Shown: in pieces, positions 54,940-63,585 of the stretch | Position numbering within the stretch: the first letter of the stretch is position 1 | Layout: the number at the start of each line of letters is the position of its first letter | Origin: Bradyrhizobium hipponense | GTDB lineage: Bacteria; Pseudomonadota; Alphaproteobacteria; Rhizobiales; Xanthobacteraceae | Length of the DNA stretch: 64,000 nt | Reading direction: 5' to 3' | Assembly: GCF_008123965.1 (NCBI RefSeq) | Contig: NZ_VSTH01000045.1 | Span: 1-64,000 of the forward strand | Made by a program: the position numbers and the translations under genes | Notes under the pieces: generated by a model | What the model was told of the DNA's origin: nothing | The model's input: only the letters and a program-made list of their open reading frames with translations | Database searches by the model: none

Positions 54940-55270
54940 ATCTGCTCCCCGAAAAGGATGCGTTGGAAGGACCTTGAGTGGCACTTATAGACGAAGTTTC
55001 TGCGTTGCGCCCGCAGAGTTCTGCGAACCGGCAAGCAGCATCAGCTTATCTGCGGCGAAATGACGGCCGAATGACATCATCGAGGTTGCACCGCGACATC
55101 GAATCTCACCCAGGCGTGAGGGACAGGACGGAGAATTGGGAGTACGATTCCTGTTCAGCTCGCGATGCCATCCGGAATTCGCGTCTGGTCGGGATCGCGA
55201 TCATCCAAGAAAAGCGGCCGCTTGCGCCGTTTGCCGGCGCCGGATTCGGCTGCCAAGGGAGCAAGCGACC
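54940..55270. other. Divergent intergenic region
   Basis: About 330 bases between DUF3597 and DUF2189 genes. A frame running into the DUF2189 gene from 55136 looks non-coding (Arg/Cys-rich). No RNA gene, repeat element or strong operator is seen. Confidence 0.35.
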
Positions 55271-56176
55271 ATGGCCACTCTTTACCACGGCAATGTACCC
55301 ACGATGGCCCAGTCAGATGCGGCCGGACCAACCATCCGGACCATCCATCTGTCCGACCTGCACGACGCGCTCCGCCGCGGCTGGGAAGATTTCAAGGCGG
55401 TGCCGAGCCATGCCATCATCCTCTGCGTGATCTATCCGGTACTGGGCCTCGTGCTCGCCCGCGCGGTGATGGGCTATTCAGTGCTGCCGCTGTTGTTTCC
55501 GCTCGCTGCGGGCTTCGCTCTGATCGGCCCGTTCGCCGCACTCGGCCTCTATGAACTCTCCAGCCGGCGCGAACGCCATGAAGAGGCCAGCGCCTGGGAC
55601 GCCATGGAAGTGCTGCGTTCGCCCTCCTTCGGCGCCATGCTCGGCCTCGGCACGCTGCTGCTCGCGTTGTTCGTGACCTGGGTCGCTACGGCGCAGGCGA
55701 TCTATGTCGCAGCCTTCGGCTATGAGGGTGCGACCGGCATCTCGGATTTTCTGACCCGCGTGCTGACGACGCCACAGGGCTGGTGGCTGATCGTGGTCGG
55801 CTGCGGCGCAGGCTTCCTGTTCGCGCTCGCCGCGCTGTGTCTCAGCGCCGTGTCGTTTCCCCTGATGCTCGACCGGCACGCCGGTGCGTTCGACGCGATG
55901 GTCACCTCGCTCCGCGTCGTTGCCAGGAATCCTGTGCCGATGGCAGCCTGGGGCCTGATTGTCGCGGTGCTGCTGGCGCTCGGCACGATTCCGGCCTTCC
56001 TCGGCCTCGCGATCGTCATCCCCCTGCTCGGCCACGCCACCTGGCATCTCTATCGCAAGGTGATCGTCGCCGATGCCGGCGCGCAGCCAGTGCCGCCTCC
56101 GCCGCATCGTCCGCGCAAGCCGGCGGCAGACTTCCCCGCCAACCTCTTCCCCTGGCGGAATCGGACGGACGTCTGA
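55271..56176 (+). CDS. DUF2189 family membrane protein
   Basis: A 301-residue protein with about six membrane segments. The N-terminal IRTIHLSDLHDALRRGWEDF (an amphipathic helix) and PLAAGFALIGPFAALGLYELS are typical of DUF2189. The ATG at 55271 has AAGGGAG about ten bases upstream. The C-terminal Pro/Arg-rich tail is cytosolic. Function unknown; related proteins are annotated as cytochrome c oxidase-like by error. Likely monocistronic. Confidence 0.85.
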   Translation: MATLYHGNVPTMAQSDAAGPTIRTIHLSDLHDALRRGWEDFKAVPSHAIILCVIYPVLGLVLARAVMGYSVLPLLFPLAAGFALIGPFAALGLYELSSRRERHEEASAWDAMEVLRSPSFGAMLGLGTLLLALFVTWVATAQAIYVAAFGYEGATGISDFLTRVLTTPQGWWLIVVGCGAGFLFALAALCLSAVSFPLMLDRHAGAFDAMVTSLRVVARNPVPMAAWGLIVAVLLALGTIPAFLGLAIVIPLLGHATWHLYRKVIVADAGAQPVPPPPHRPRKPAADFPANLFPWRNRTDV

Positions 56177-56305
56177 CGATAGCGTGACATCCGATCCTGC
56201 CCGGGTCCGGGCAGGATCGAGCGCATCAAACGCCTTGCTTTGGCCGCGGTTTAAATCGAGATTGCCGCCGCCGGTCAGCCCAATTCATGGAATCAATTTA
56301 GTCGA

Positions 56306-57130
56306 ATGACCCCGACGATTTCTCGTCTCGCCCTCGCAGCTTTCGCCCTCTCCGTGTCAATCATGTCCGCCGAGCCCGCGCTCGCCGCCGTCGCCTGCGG
56401 TTCGAGCAATTTCGACGCCTGGCTTGCGGACTTCAAAACCGAAGCTGCAGCCAAGGGCATCTCGCAGCAAGCCATTGCATCGGGGCTTGCCGGCGTAACG
56501 CTGGATCAGGCTGTGCTCAATCGCGACCGCTCGCAAAAGGTCTTCAACCAGACCTTTGAGGAATTTTCCGGCCGCATGGTGCCGCCGCGCATGCAGCGCG
56601 GCTCCAACATGATGAAGCAGTATGGCTCAGTGCTGTCGCGCATCGAGCAAACTTACGGCGTGCAGGGGGAGGTTCTGGTCGCGATCTGGGGTCTCGAAAC
56701 CGATTTCGGCGTCAACACCGGCAAGTTCGCAACCATCCGCTCGCTTGCGACGCTGGCCTATGACTGCCGGCGTGCCGAGCAGTTTCGCGCCGAACTGATG
56801 GATGCCTTACGCATCGTCCAGCGCGGCGATCTTGCACCCGGCGACATGCGCGGCGCCTGGGCCGGCGAGCTCGGTCAGACCCAGTTCATGCCGTCGTCCT
56901 GGATGAAATACGCCGTCGACTTCGATGGCAATGGCAAGCGCGATCTCCTGCACAACGCGCCGGACGTCCTCGCGTCCACCGCCAACTATCTCGCCGGCTA
57001 TGGCTGGCAGCGGGGCAAGGATTGGCAGCCAGGCAGCCCGAACTTCGCGGTGCTCCAGCAGTGGAACAAGAGCGAGGTCTATTCCAAGACGGTCGCCTAT
57101 TTCGCCACCCAGCTCGCGCGCGCCCCTTAG
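56306..57130 (+). CDS. Lytic murein transglycosylase (MltB/SLT type 2)
   Basis: A 274-residue periplasmic enzyme with a signal peptide (RLALAAFALSVSIMSAEPALA), the catalytic Glu in WGLETDFG and the family motifs GELGQTQFMPSSWMKYAVDFDG and ANYLAGYGWQRG. It cleaves the glycan strand of peptidoglycan to give 1,6-anhydro-muramic ends. It lacks the C-terminal peptidoglycan-binding domain found in many homologues. Not a lipoprotein: no lipobox Cys. Confidence 0.92.
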   Translation: MTPTISRLALAAFALSVSIMSAEPALAAVACGSSNFDAWLADFKTEAAAKGISQQAIASGLAGVTLDQAVLNRDRSQKVFNQTFEEFSGRMVPPRMQRGSNMMKQYGSVLSRIEQTYGVQGEVLVAIWGLETDFGVNTGKFATIRSLATLAYDCRRAEQFRAELMDALRIVQRGDLAPGDMRGAWAGELGQTQFMPSSWMKYAVDFDGNGKRDLLHNAPDVLASTANYLAGYGWQRGKDWQPGSPNFAVLQQWNKSEVYSKTVAYFATQLARAP

Positions 57131-57560
57131 GGGCGCCGATATTCATTACATCTACGTAGTCAGGACACGCGCGCCTGATACGCGCGCCCTTCAGCCTGAT
57201 ATGAATTTCAATTCATATCTACGCTTTTCCGACACATGCGAATCACGCATGCGGGACTTGGGCATAGACGCTGCCGAGTCTTCTTGCCGTTGGCAGCAAC
57301 ACAACCTATTTCGGCCACAAGCGGAACCGCGCTCACGGTAATAAAACCGTGATTTTCCGGGTATTTATAAGCAATAGCGGCTGCTTTCGCCCAGCTATTG
57401 AGCGGGTCTGCCGCCAGGTTAATCGTCCGTTACCTGTGCCATGCGCTCTCAGCTTAGCTGCATCGCAACATCGGAACTTCCGCACTGCACCACACCCATC
57501 TATATTCAGTTCAACGATGAGGCCCGGGCAAGGGCTGAATCGAACTACAGGAGACTACCA
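57131..57560. other. AT-richer intergenic region with a long palindrome
   Basis: About 430 bases, lower in GC than the surroundings, between the transglycosylase and DUF1127 genes. It contains the 22-base palindrome at 57196-57217. No gene or RNA is evident, although a small non-coding RNA cannot be excluded. Confidence 0.35.
57196..57217. promoter_or_regulatory. 22-base palindrome, probable operator
   Basis: GATATGAATT-TC-AATTCATATC has perfect 10-base arms around two bases. Its low GC content stands out in a GC-rich genome. It resembles MarR- or GntR-type operators, but no regulator gene is adjacent. Confidence 0.55.
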
Positions 57561-57713
57561 ATGCTGCTCTCGCTCATCCGCATGATCCAGGCTTTCCGGG
57601 ACTATCAGCGCAATGTTGCCGAGCTGTCCCAGCTCAGCGATCGCGAATTGGCCGATATCGGCCTCGATCGCTCGGACATCCCGCGCGTTGCCGCCGGTGA
57701 ATATCAGGGCTGA
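57561..57713 (+). CDS. DUF1127 (YjiS-like) small protein
   Basis: A 50-residue protein with the DUF1127 pattern YQRNVAELSQLSDRELADIGLDRSDIP and an Arg/Gln-rich N-terminal helix. Such small proteins in alphaproteobacteria have been linked to RNA turnover and phosphate or carbon metabolism. AGGAGA lies about nine bases before the ATG. A long leader region with a palindrome precedes it. Confidence 0.88.
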   Translation: MLLSLIRMIQAFRDYQRNVAELSQLSDRELADIGLDRSDIPRVAAGEYQG

Positions 57714-57836
57714 CTTCGTTCAGCCCTCACCGGACGATACGATAACGCCCGCCTCGTGCGGGCGCTGTCGTATCTGAAGGCAGAAAATTCAATTTCGGCG
57801 ATTCCACTGACCGCCGAAAAGCGCTACCTGTCCCCC

Positions 57837-59264
57837 ATGACAGGACCCCAATCCAACATTGTGCACGTAATCGGCGCAGGCCTTGCCGGCTCCGAAGCCG
57901 CCTGGCAGGTGGCCAGATCAGGCGTTCGTGTGGTGCTGCACGAGATGCGGCCGACGCGCATGACGGAGGCGCACCGCACCGACGGGCTCGCCGAGCTGGT
58001 CTGCTCCAATTCATTCCGCTCGGATGATGCCGCCAACAATGCCGTAGGCCTGTTGCATGCGGAGATGCGCCGACTCGGCTCGCTGATCATCCACGCGGCC
58101 GACGCCAACCAGGTGCCCGCTGGCGGCGCGCTGGCGGTCGATCGCGACGGCTTTTCCGCTGCCGTGACCAAGGCACTCAACGAGCACCCGCTGATCGAGA
58201 TCGCCCGCGGCGAAGTCGCAGGCCTGCCACCGGCCGACTGGAGCAACGTCATCGTTGCGACCGGCCCCCTCACCTCCGCGCCTCTCGCCGAGGCCATCCG
58301 CGAACTGACCGATGAGGGCGCGCTCGCCTTCTTCGACGCGATTGCACCGATCGTACACCGCGAGTCCATCGACATGTCGGTGGCCTGGTTCCAGTCGCGC
58401 TACGACAAGGTCGGTCCCGGCGGCAACGGCGCCGATTACATCAACTGCCCGATGACCAAGGAGCAGTACGACGGCTTCGTCGCTGCGCTGATCGCCGGCG
58501 AGAAGACCGAATTCAAGGAGTGGGAGACCAACACGCCCTATTTCGACGGCTGCCTTCCGATCGAAGTGATGGCGGAGCGCGGGCCCGAGACGCTGCGCCA
58601 CGGCCCGATGAAGCCGGTCGGTCTCACCAACCCGCACGATCCGACGACGAAAGCCTATGCAATCGTGCAGCTGCGCCAGGACAACAAGCTCGGCACGCTC
58701 TACAACATCGTCGGCTTCCAGACGAAACTGAAATACGGCGAGCAGCAGCGCATCTTCCGCACCATTCCGGGTCTGGAGAAAGCCGAATTCGCCCGGCTCG
58801 GCGGCCTGCACCGCAACACCTTTCTCAACTCGCCAAAACTGCTTGACACCCAGTTGCGCCTGCGTGCGCAGCCTCGGTTGCGCTTTGCCGGCCAGATGAC
58901 GGGCTGCGAAGGCTATGTGGAATCCGCTAGCGTTGGCCTGATTGCCGGCCTTTATGCGGCAGCTGACGTGCGCGGCGAGCAGCTCGCAAGCCCGCCCGGC
59001 ACGACGGCCCTGGGATCGCTGCTTGGCCACATCACTGGTGGCCATATCGAGACCATCGAGCCAGGCACGCGGTCGTTCCAGCCGATGAACATCAATTTCG
59101 GCCTGTTCCCGCCGCTCGCCAGCGCGCCGACCAAAAAGCCCGACGGCAGCCGGCTGCGCGGGAACGGGAAGACGGTGGCCAAGAAGCAGGCGATGAGTGC
59201 ACGGGCGCTCGCCGATCTCGATCGCTGGATCGCCGATCACCTGAACATTGCCGCCGCGGCGTGA
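57837..59264 (+). CDS. trmFO: Methylenetetrahydrofolate-tRNA-(uracil-5-)-methyltransferase
   Basis: A 475-residue flavoenzyme that forms ribothymidine at position 54 of tRNA with methylene-THF. The FAD-binding [13 protein letters not shown] is at the N-terminus, [12 protein letters not shown] and NINFGLFPP are typical of TrmFO, and the Cys in TGCEGYVES is present. The ATG at 57837 gives the expected start. It is the first gene of a likely transcription unit with the kinase/AMP-C fusion gene, whose start is seven bases after its stop. Confidence 0.95.
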   Translation: MTGPQSNIVHVIGAGLAGSEAAWQVARSGVRVVLHEMRPTRMTEAHRTDGLAELVCSNSFRSDDAANNAVGLLHAEMRRLGSLIIHAADANQVPAGGALAVDRDGFSAAVTKALNEHPLIEIARGEVAGLPPADWSNVIVATGPLTSAPLAEAIRELTDEGALAFFDAIAPIVHRESIDMSVAWFQSRYDKVGPGGNGADYINCPMTKEQYDGFVAALIAGEKTEFKEWETNTPYFDGCLPIEVMAERGPETLRHGPMKPVGLTNPHDPTTKAYAIVQLRQDNKLGTLYNIVGFQTKLKYGEQQRIFRTIPGLEKAEFARLGGLHRNTFLNSPKLLDTQLRLRAQPRLRFAGQMTGCEGYVESASVGLIAGLYAAADVRGEQLASPPGTTALGSLLGHITGGHIETIEPGTRSFQPMNINFGLFPPLASAPTKKPDGSRLRGNGKTVAKKQAMSARALADLDRWIADHLNIAAAA

Positions 59265-59271
59265 GTTTTCG

Positions 59272-60366
59272 ATGAGTCTTCCCAAAAACGACGCCGCGCT
59301 GCTCTCGGCGCGCTGGATCGAGGGCGTGCTGCTCAAGCGCGACGTGTTTTCGACCGTCGAGCGCGGCCGCTTTCGTGGTGACAACGGCGAGGTCGATGCG
59401 GTGCTGCGCCGGCTCGACGAGGTGCCGTGGTGGTCGTTCCTGCTGGCAAGCCACCTGTTCGCGCGCGAAAAGCGTGCGCTGGCCTGGACCAAAGGCCTCG
59501 ATGTTGGTCCCGAACTGCTCTGGTCCGGTCGCCGGGCGTTGGTCCGCGGCTTCGTCGACGGCGTCACGCTGCATCTGGCGAAGCCGCATGGCGACCTCGC
59601 CTATTTCCGCTCGGCCAAGGCCGCGCTGCGCCGGCTGCGCCGCGCCGGCATCTGCCACAACGATCTCGCCAAGGAGCAGAACTGGCTGGTCGGCCGCGAT
59701 GGCTGCGCCTATGTGACCGACTTCCAACTCGCCGCCTGCTTTGAGAGCCGCGGCCGGCTCTATCGCATCCTGGCCTACGAAGACCTCCGGCATCTGCTCA
59801 AGCACAAGCGTTCCTATGCGCCGGAGGCGTTGACGCCGCGGGAACGAAAAATCCTCGCCAAAAAATCCTTCGCCGCAAGCCTGTGGCTCGCCACCGGCAA
59901 GAAGGTTTATCGCGCGATCACCCGCGGCCTGTTCAATTTCACCGACCGCGAAGGCGGCGGCCGCAGGCTCGTCAACGACGCGCCGATGCTCGCCGATCTG
60001 ATCCGCAAGAACCCGGCGGTGCGCGACACCGCCATCGTCGCGTTTGCCGACCGTCGTTCGGGCGTCGGGCTCTATGCGTTCGTGGAAGGCGATCAGGCCG
60101 CGCTCGAAGGCCAGCTCCGCAACGAACTGACCGCAGCCAAGGGACCAAAGCCACCGGAGCACATCCAGGTCGTGCATGCGCTGCCGCGCGATCCCAGCGG
60201 CAAGCCCCGCACCGAGATCCTGCAACTGGTCGCCATGAACCAGCTCGACCTGATCGAGCCGATGATGAAGAACGACCAGGACCGCGCCTTCCTCAAGGAC
60301 ATCCTGGAGCAACGCAAGAACCTGCGCGACCGCTTCAATTTCGAGGCGGACCTGCCGGCGAGCTAA
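59272..60366 (+). CDS. Kinase-like domain fused to an AMP-ligase C-terminal domain
   Basis: A 364-residue cytosolic protein. Residues about 20-165 resemble RIO/LPS-kinase-type kinases: ICHNDLAKEQNWLV (HxD-like H129-N130-D131, N137) and VTDFQLA (D150, replacing DFG). Residues about 228-320 match the C-terminal domain of acyl-CoA/NRPS ligases: NPAVRDTAIVAFAD, GLYAFVEGD and HALPRDPSGKPRTEI with the A10 lysine (K311). The large adenylating N-terminal domain is absent. The kinase lacks an obvious Gly-rich loop. One frame, no internal stop; the ATG at 59272 follows trmFO closely. A regulator of acyl-CoA or lipid metabolism is a guess. Confidence 0.75.
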   Translation: MSLPKNDAALLSARWIEGVLLKRDVFSTVERGRFRGDNGEVDAVLRRLDEVPWWSFLLASHLFAREKRALAWTKGLDVGPELLWSGRRALVRGFVDGVTLHLAKPHGDLAYFRSAKAALRRLRRAGICHNDLAKEQNWLVGRDGCAYVTDFQLAACFESRGRLYRILAYEDLRHLLKHKRSYAPEALTPRERKILAKKSFAASLWLATGKKVYRAITRGLFNFTDREGGGRRLVNDAPMLADLIRKNPAVRDTAIVAFADRRSGVGLYAFVEGDQAALEGQLRNELTAAKGPKPPEHIQVVHALPRDPSGKPRTEILQLVAMNQLDLIEPMMKNDQDRAFLKDILEQRKNLRDRFNFEADLPAS

Positions 60367-60456
60367 CCATGGACCCGCGCCTTGAAGCATCCACATTGCC
60401 GGTGGAGAAGCGGCCCGATGTGCGATGGCGTCGTGGCGATGAATAGCTGGGGGACG

Positions 60457-61011
60457 ATGACAAATCGTGTGGTCGGCGGACTGATGGTCAGCCTGCTGCT
60501 AGCCGCCACGCCGGCGCTAGCCGAATCCCCGGCCGAGCTGATCTCCAGCTTCCGTCTCAAGCACGGTGAGGTCCGCGTCGTGCGCGATGCCACTCTCGAC
60601 CGCATCGCCATGGACCAGGCGCGCGCGATGGCGGCCAAGGATGATCTCAGTCACGACGCCCTCGGCCCGTTCAACCGCCGCGTCGCACCGGCTGGCGCGG
60701 GCCGCGCCGCCGAGAACATCGCCTATGGCTACGACAATTTCGAGAAGACCCTCGGCCAGTGGATCGACTCCTCCGGTCACCGCAAGAACCTGCTGCTGCA
60801 CAACGCCTCTCGCGTCGGCATCGCGAACGCCAAAAATGCCAGCGGCAAGCGTACCTATTGGGCGATGGTGATCGCAGGCGGCTACGAGCCCAAGCCGGGC
60901 AAGGGCAAGAAGGGCAAGGAGCCGCTGGTGGCCGTGAAACGCGAGGCCGCTCCTGCAAGCAAGCCCAAATCCAGCAACTGCCACATCAAGCTGCTCGGCC
61001 TCTGCATCTGA
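60457..61011 (+). CDS. Secreted CAP-domain (SCP/PR1) protein
   Basis: A 184-residue protein with a signal peptide (VVGGLMVSLLLAATPALA) and a CAP domain: MDQARAMAAKDDLSHDALGPF with the DLSHD box, AGAGRAAENIAYG (ENI box), LGQWIDSSGHRKNLL (metal-site His) and RVGIANAK...YWAMVIAG. The basic tail (GKGKKGKEP) is unusual. Bacterial CAP proteins are secreted or periplasmic with poorly known roles. The ATG at 60457 has GGGGA upstream; ATG 60439 is the alternative. Confidence 0.88.
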   Translation: MTNRVVGGLMVSLLLAATPALAESPAELISSFRLKHGEVRVVRDATLDRIAMDQARAMAAKDDLSHDALGPFNRRVAPAGAGRAAENIAYGYDNFEKTLGQWIDSSGHRKNLLLHNASRVGIANAKNASGKRTYWAMVIAGGYEPKPGKGKKGKEPLVAVKREAAPASKPKSSNCHIKLLGLCI

Positions 61012-61069
61012 GGCGAAGACAGGCATTGCTACCGGCCGTCTTGCTCGCATCCCCGGAGGCGTCTAACTC

Positions 61070-62278
61070 ATGCCGGAGATCGCGAGGACGAAGGTGCAGT
61101 TGATGGACATCGACCGAATACGTGCCGATACGCCGGCCGCCTCCCGGCTTGCTTATCTCCACAATGCGGGAGCAGGGCTCATGCCGACACCGGTTGCGGA
61201 GACCATGAAGCGGCATATCGACCTGGAGAGTGAGATCGGAGGGTATGCCGCGGCCGATCGGGAATCCGATCGCCTGGAGGCGGTCTATGGCTCGGTGGCC
61301 CGATTGCTGAATGCCGCACCCGATGAAATAGCCCTCACGGAGAACGCGACGGTTGCCTGGCAGATGGCGTTTTACGCGCTCCGGTTTTGCGAGGGTGACC
61401 GCATCCTGACCGCCGAGGCGGAATATGCCGCGAACTATGTCGCATTTCTCCAGGTCGCCAAGAGAACAGGCGCGATCATCGATGTCGTGCCAAGTGATGC
61501 CAGCGGCGAGCTCGATGTTGAGGCGCTCGAACGCATGATCGATGAGCGCGTGAAGCTCATCGCGATCACCTGGGTTCCGACCAATGGCGGGCTGGTCAAT
61601 CCTGCAGCGGCCGTCGGCAAGATCGCGCGAGCGCGAGGTATTCCCTATCTGCTCGACGCCTGCCAGGCGGTCGGCCAGATGGCGGTCGACGTCGAAGCCA
61701 TCGGCTGTGATATGCTGTCAGCTACAGGCCGCAAATTCCTCCGCGGCCCGCGCGGCACCGGATTTCTCTACGTGCGACGAGCGATGCTGCAACTGCTCGA
61801 ACCGCCGATGATCGACCACTTCGCAGCGCCCTGGGTCTCGCGAGACGAATATCGGCTTCGCGACGATGCGCGCCGTTTCGAGACCTGGGAGAACAATTAC
61901 GCAGCCCGGCTTGGGCTGGGTGTGGCTGTCGATTATGCCCTCGATATCGGAATAGGCCCCATCGAACAGCGCTGCCGCATGCTGGCGGACCGCCTCCGGG
62001 GCGGCCTCACGTCCATTCGGGGTATCAGAATTCGCGACCTTGGACGCGCGCCGGGCGCCATCGTCAGCTTCACGATCGAGAGGTACGAGGCGGAAGCCAT
62101 TGTCGGCAGCGCAACCGCGGCCGGCATCACGATCGGCGCCTCAGATCCATCGAGCACCCGCATCGATGCCGAGATTCGCTCATTGCCGCCGGTGGTGCGT
62201 GCCTCCCCGCATTACTACAATACGGAAGCCGAGATCGATCGGCTGATCGGCCATCTCGCGGGTTTGGCCCCGCGATAA
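61070..62278 (+). CDS. Class V aminotransferase (EgtE/cysteine desulfurase-like)
   Basis: A 402-residue fold-type I PLP enzyme. The PLP lysine is in SATGRKFLRGPRGTGFLYV, the cofactor Asp/Gln in YLLDACQAVGQM, and TWVPTNGGLVNPA is a family signature. GGAGG lies ten bases before the ATG; an alternative ATG (61103) has a similar site. The pattern resembles isopenicillin-N epimerase/EgtE-type class V enzymes, which act on sulfur or amino-acid substrates; no egt genes are adjacent, so the substrate is open. Confidence 0.82.
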   Translation: MPEIARTKVQLMDIDRIRADTPAASRLAYLHNAGAGLMPTPVAETMKRHIDLESEIGGYAAADRESDRLEAVYGSVARLLNAAPDEIALTENATVAWQMAFYALRFCEGDRILTAEAEYAANYVAFLQVAKRTGAIIDVVPSDASGELDVEALERMIDERVKLIAITWVPTNGGLVNPAAAVGKIARARGIPYLLDACQAVGQMAVDVEAIGCDMLSATGRKFLRGPRGTGFLYVRRAMLQLLEPPMIDHFAAPWVSRDEYRLRDDARRFETWENNYAARLGLGVAVDYALDIGIGPIEQRCRMLADRLRGGLTSIRGIRIRDLGRAPGAIVSFTIERYEAEAIVGSATAAGITIGASDPSSTRIDAEIRSLPPVVRASPHYYNTEAEIDRLIGHLAGLAPR

Positions 62279-62295
62279 CGACCAGCGCGCAAGCG

Positions 62296-63540
62296 TCATG
62301 TGCAGCGCGCGCTCAACCCGGATGCGCTGAGCCTGGCCATGACCTCGTCGAGATGCGCGCTATCGCGGGTCTCGATGACCAGTTGCAGCAGCGTCGCCTT
62401 GGCCGGCAGGTCCGAGAACGTCCGCTGATGCGAGACCTCGATGATGTTGGCGCCGGCCTCGGCCAGCAGCGCCGCAACCGCAGCCAACTGGCCTGGCCGG
62501 TCGGGGATGTCGAGCGACAATTGCGTCAATCGCCCCTCGCGCGCGAGCTCTCGCGTGAGGACGGACGCGATCAGCCTGGTGTCGATGTTGCCGCCGCTCA
62601 AGATCAGGCCAACCTTCTCGCCGGCAAAGCGGGTGGGATCGGACATCAGCGCGGCGAGGCCGGCGGCGCCGGCGCCCTCGACGACAGTCTTCTCGATCGA
62701 GATCAGGGTCGCAACCGCACGCTCGAGCTCGGCTTCGTTGACGAGCGCAATGTCGTCGACGAGGCGGCGGACGATCTCAGTCGTAATCTTGCCTGGAGAT
62801 TTGACCGCGATGCCTTCGGCCAGCGTATCGCCGCGCGCCGGCAGATTGCTGCCATGGATGGCATTGTACATCGAAGGATAGAGCCAGGCTTCGACACCCA
62901 CTATCCGCAACGACGGCTTCCGCGATTTCGCCGCAATGGCGATGCCGCTGATCAGGCCGCCGCCGCCGATCGGAACGACCAACGTATCCAGCTCCGGCAC
63001 CGCCTTCAGCATCTCCAGCCCAACCGTGCCCTGCCCGGCGATGACGAGCGGATCGTCATAGGGATGGACGAAGATCATGCCGCGGTCTTCGCCGTGGCTT
63101 CGCGCGAACGCGGCCGCCTCTTCCAGAGTCGCGCCTGTGACAACCACCTCGGCGCCGTGGTGCCTGGTGTTTTCGACCTTCACCATCGGCGTGCCGACCG
63201 GCATGACGATTGTGGCGGGAATGCCAAGCCGCTTGGCGTGATAGGCGACGCCCTGCGCGTGGTTTCCCGCCGACATGGCGATCACGCCGCGCGCACGCTC
63301 CTCGGCCGACAGCGCGGTAAGCCGGTTTAGCGCGCCCCGCTCCTTGAACGAGGACGTGAACTGGAGGTTCTCGAATTTGAGCCAGATGTCGCAGCCACAG
63401 ATACTGCTCAGCGTGCGACTGTAGCCACAGGGGGTCTCGACAACCGCGCCCCGGATCGTATCGGCGGCTGCGTGAATATCGGCCGGCACGACCGGAAAGC
63501 CGGCCAGATCGGTGGACGCGGTTTGGGACAAGTCAGCCAT
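62296..63540 (-). CDS. ilvA: Threonine ammonia-lyase with ACT domain
   Basis: A 414-residue fold-type II PLP enzyme: the Schiff-base lysine is K66 in SSFKERGA, with SAGNHAQGVA and IGGGGLISG binding the cofactor. A C-terminal ACT domain (about 330-410) follows LSLDIPDRPGQLAAVAALL. It deaminates threonine (or serine) to 2-oxobutanoate. The single ACT domain fits the catabolic/biosynthetic short type common in alphaproteobacteria; the symbol could equally be tdcB. The adjacent class V aminotransferase is convergent. Confidence 0.88.
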   Translation of the reverse strand: MADLSQTASTDLAGFPVVPADIHAAADTIRGAVVETPCGYSRTLSSICGCDIWLKFENLQFTSSFKERGALNRLTALSAEERARGVIAMSAGNHAQGVAYHAKRLGIPATIVMPVGTPMVKVENTRHHGAEVVVTGATLEEAAAFARSHGEDRGMIFVHPYDDPLVIAGQGTVGLEMLKAVPELDTLVVPIGGGGLISGIAIAAKSRKPSLRIVGVEAWLYPSMYNAIHGSNLPARGDTLAEGIAVKSPGKITTEIVRRLVDDIALVNEAELERAVATLISIEKTVVEGAGAAGLAALMSDPTRFAGEKVGLILSGGNIDTRLIASVLTRELAREGRLTQLSLDIPDRPGQLAAVAALLAEAGANIIEVSHQRTFSDLPAKATLLQLVIETRDSAHLDEVMARLSASGLSARCT

Positions 63541-63585
63541 AGGACAACATAGAGCATTTGGCCGGCACAGGCGATAAGCCAGCCG

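Noticed and set aside
57748..57765. GCCCGCCTCGTGCGGGC as an intrinsic terminator after the DUF1127 gene
   Set aside because: The stem is short and no T-run follows; it may be only a local hairpin.
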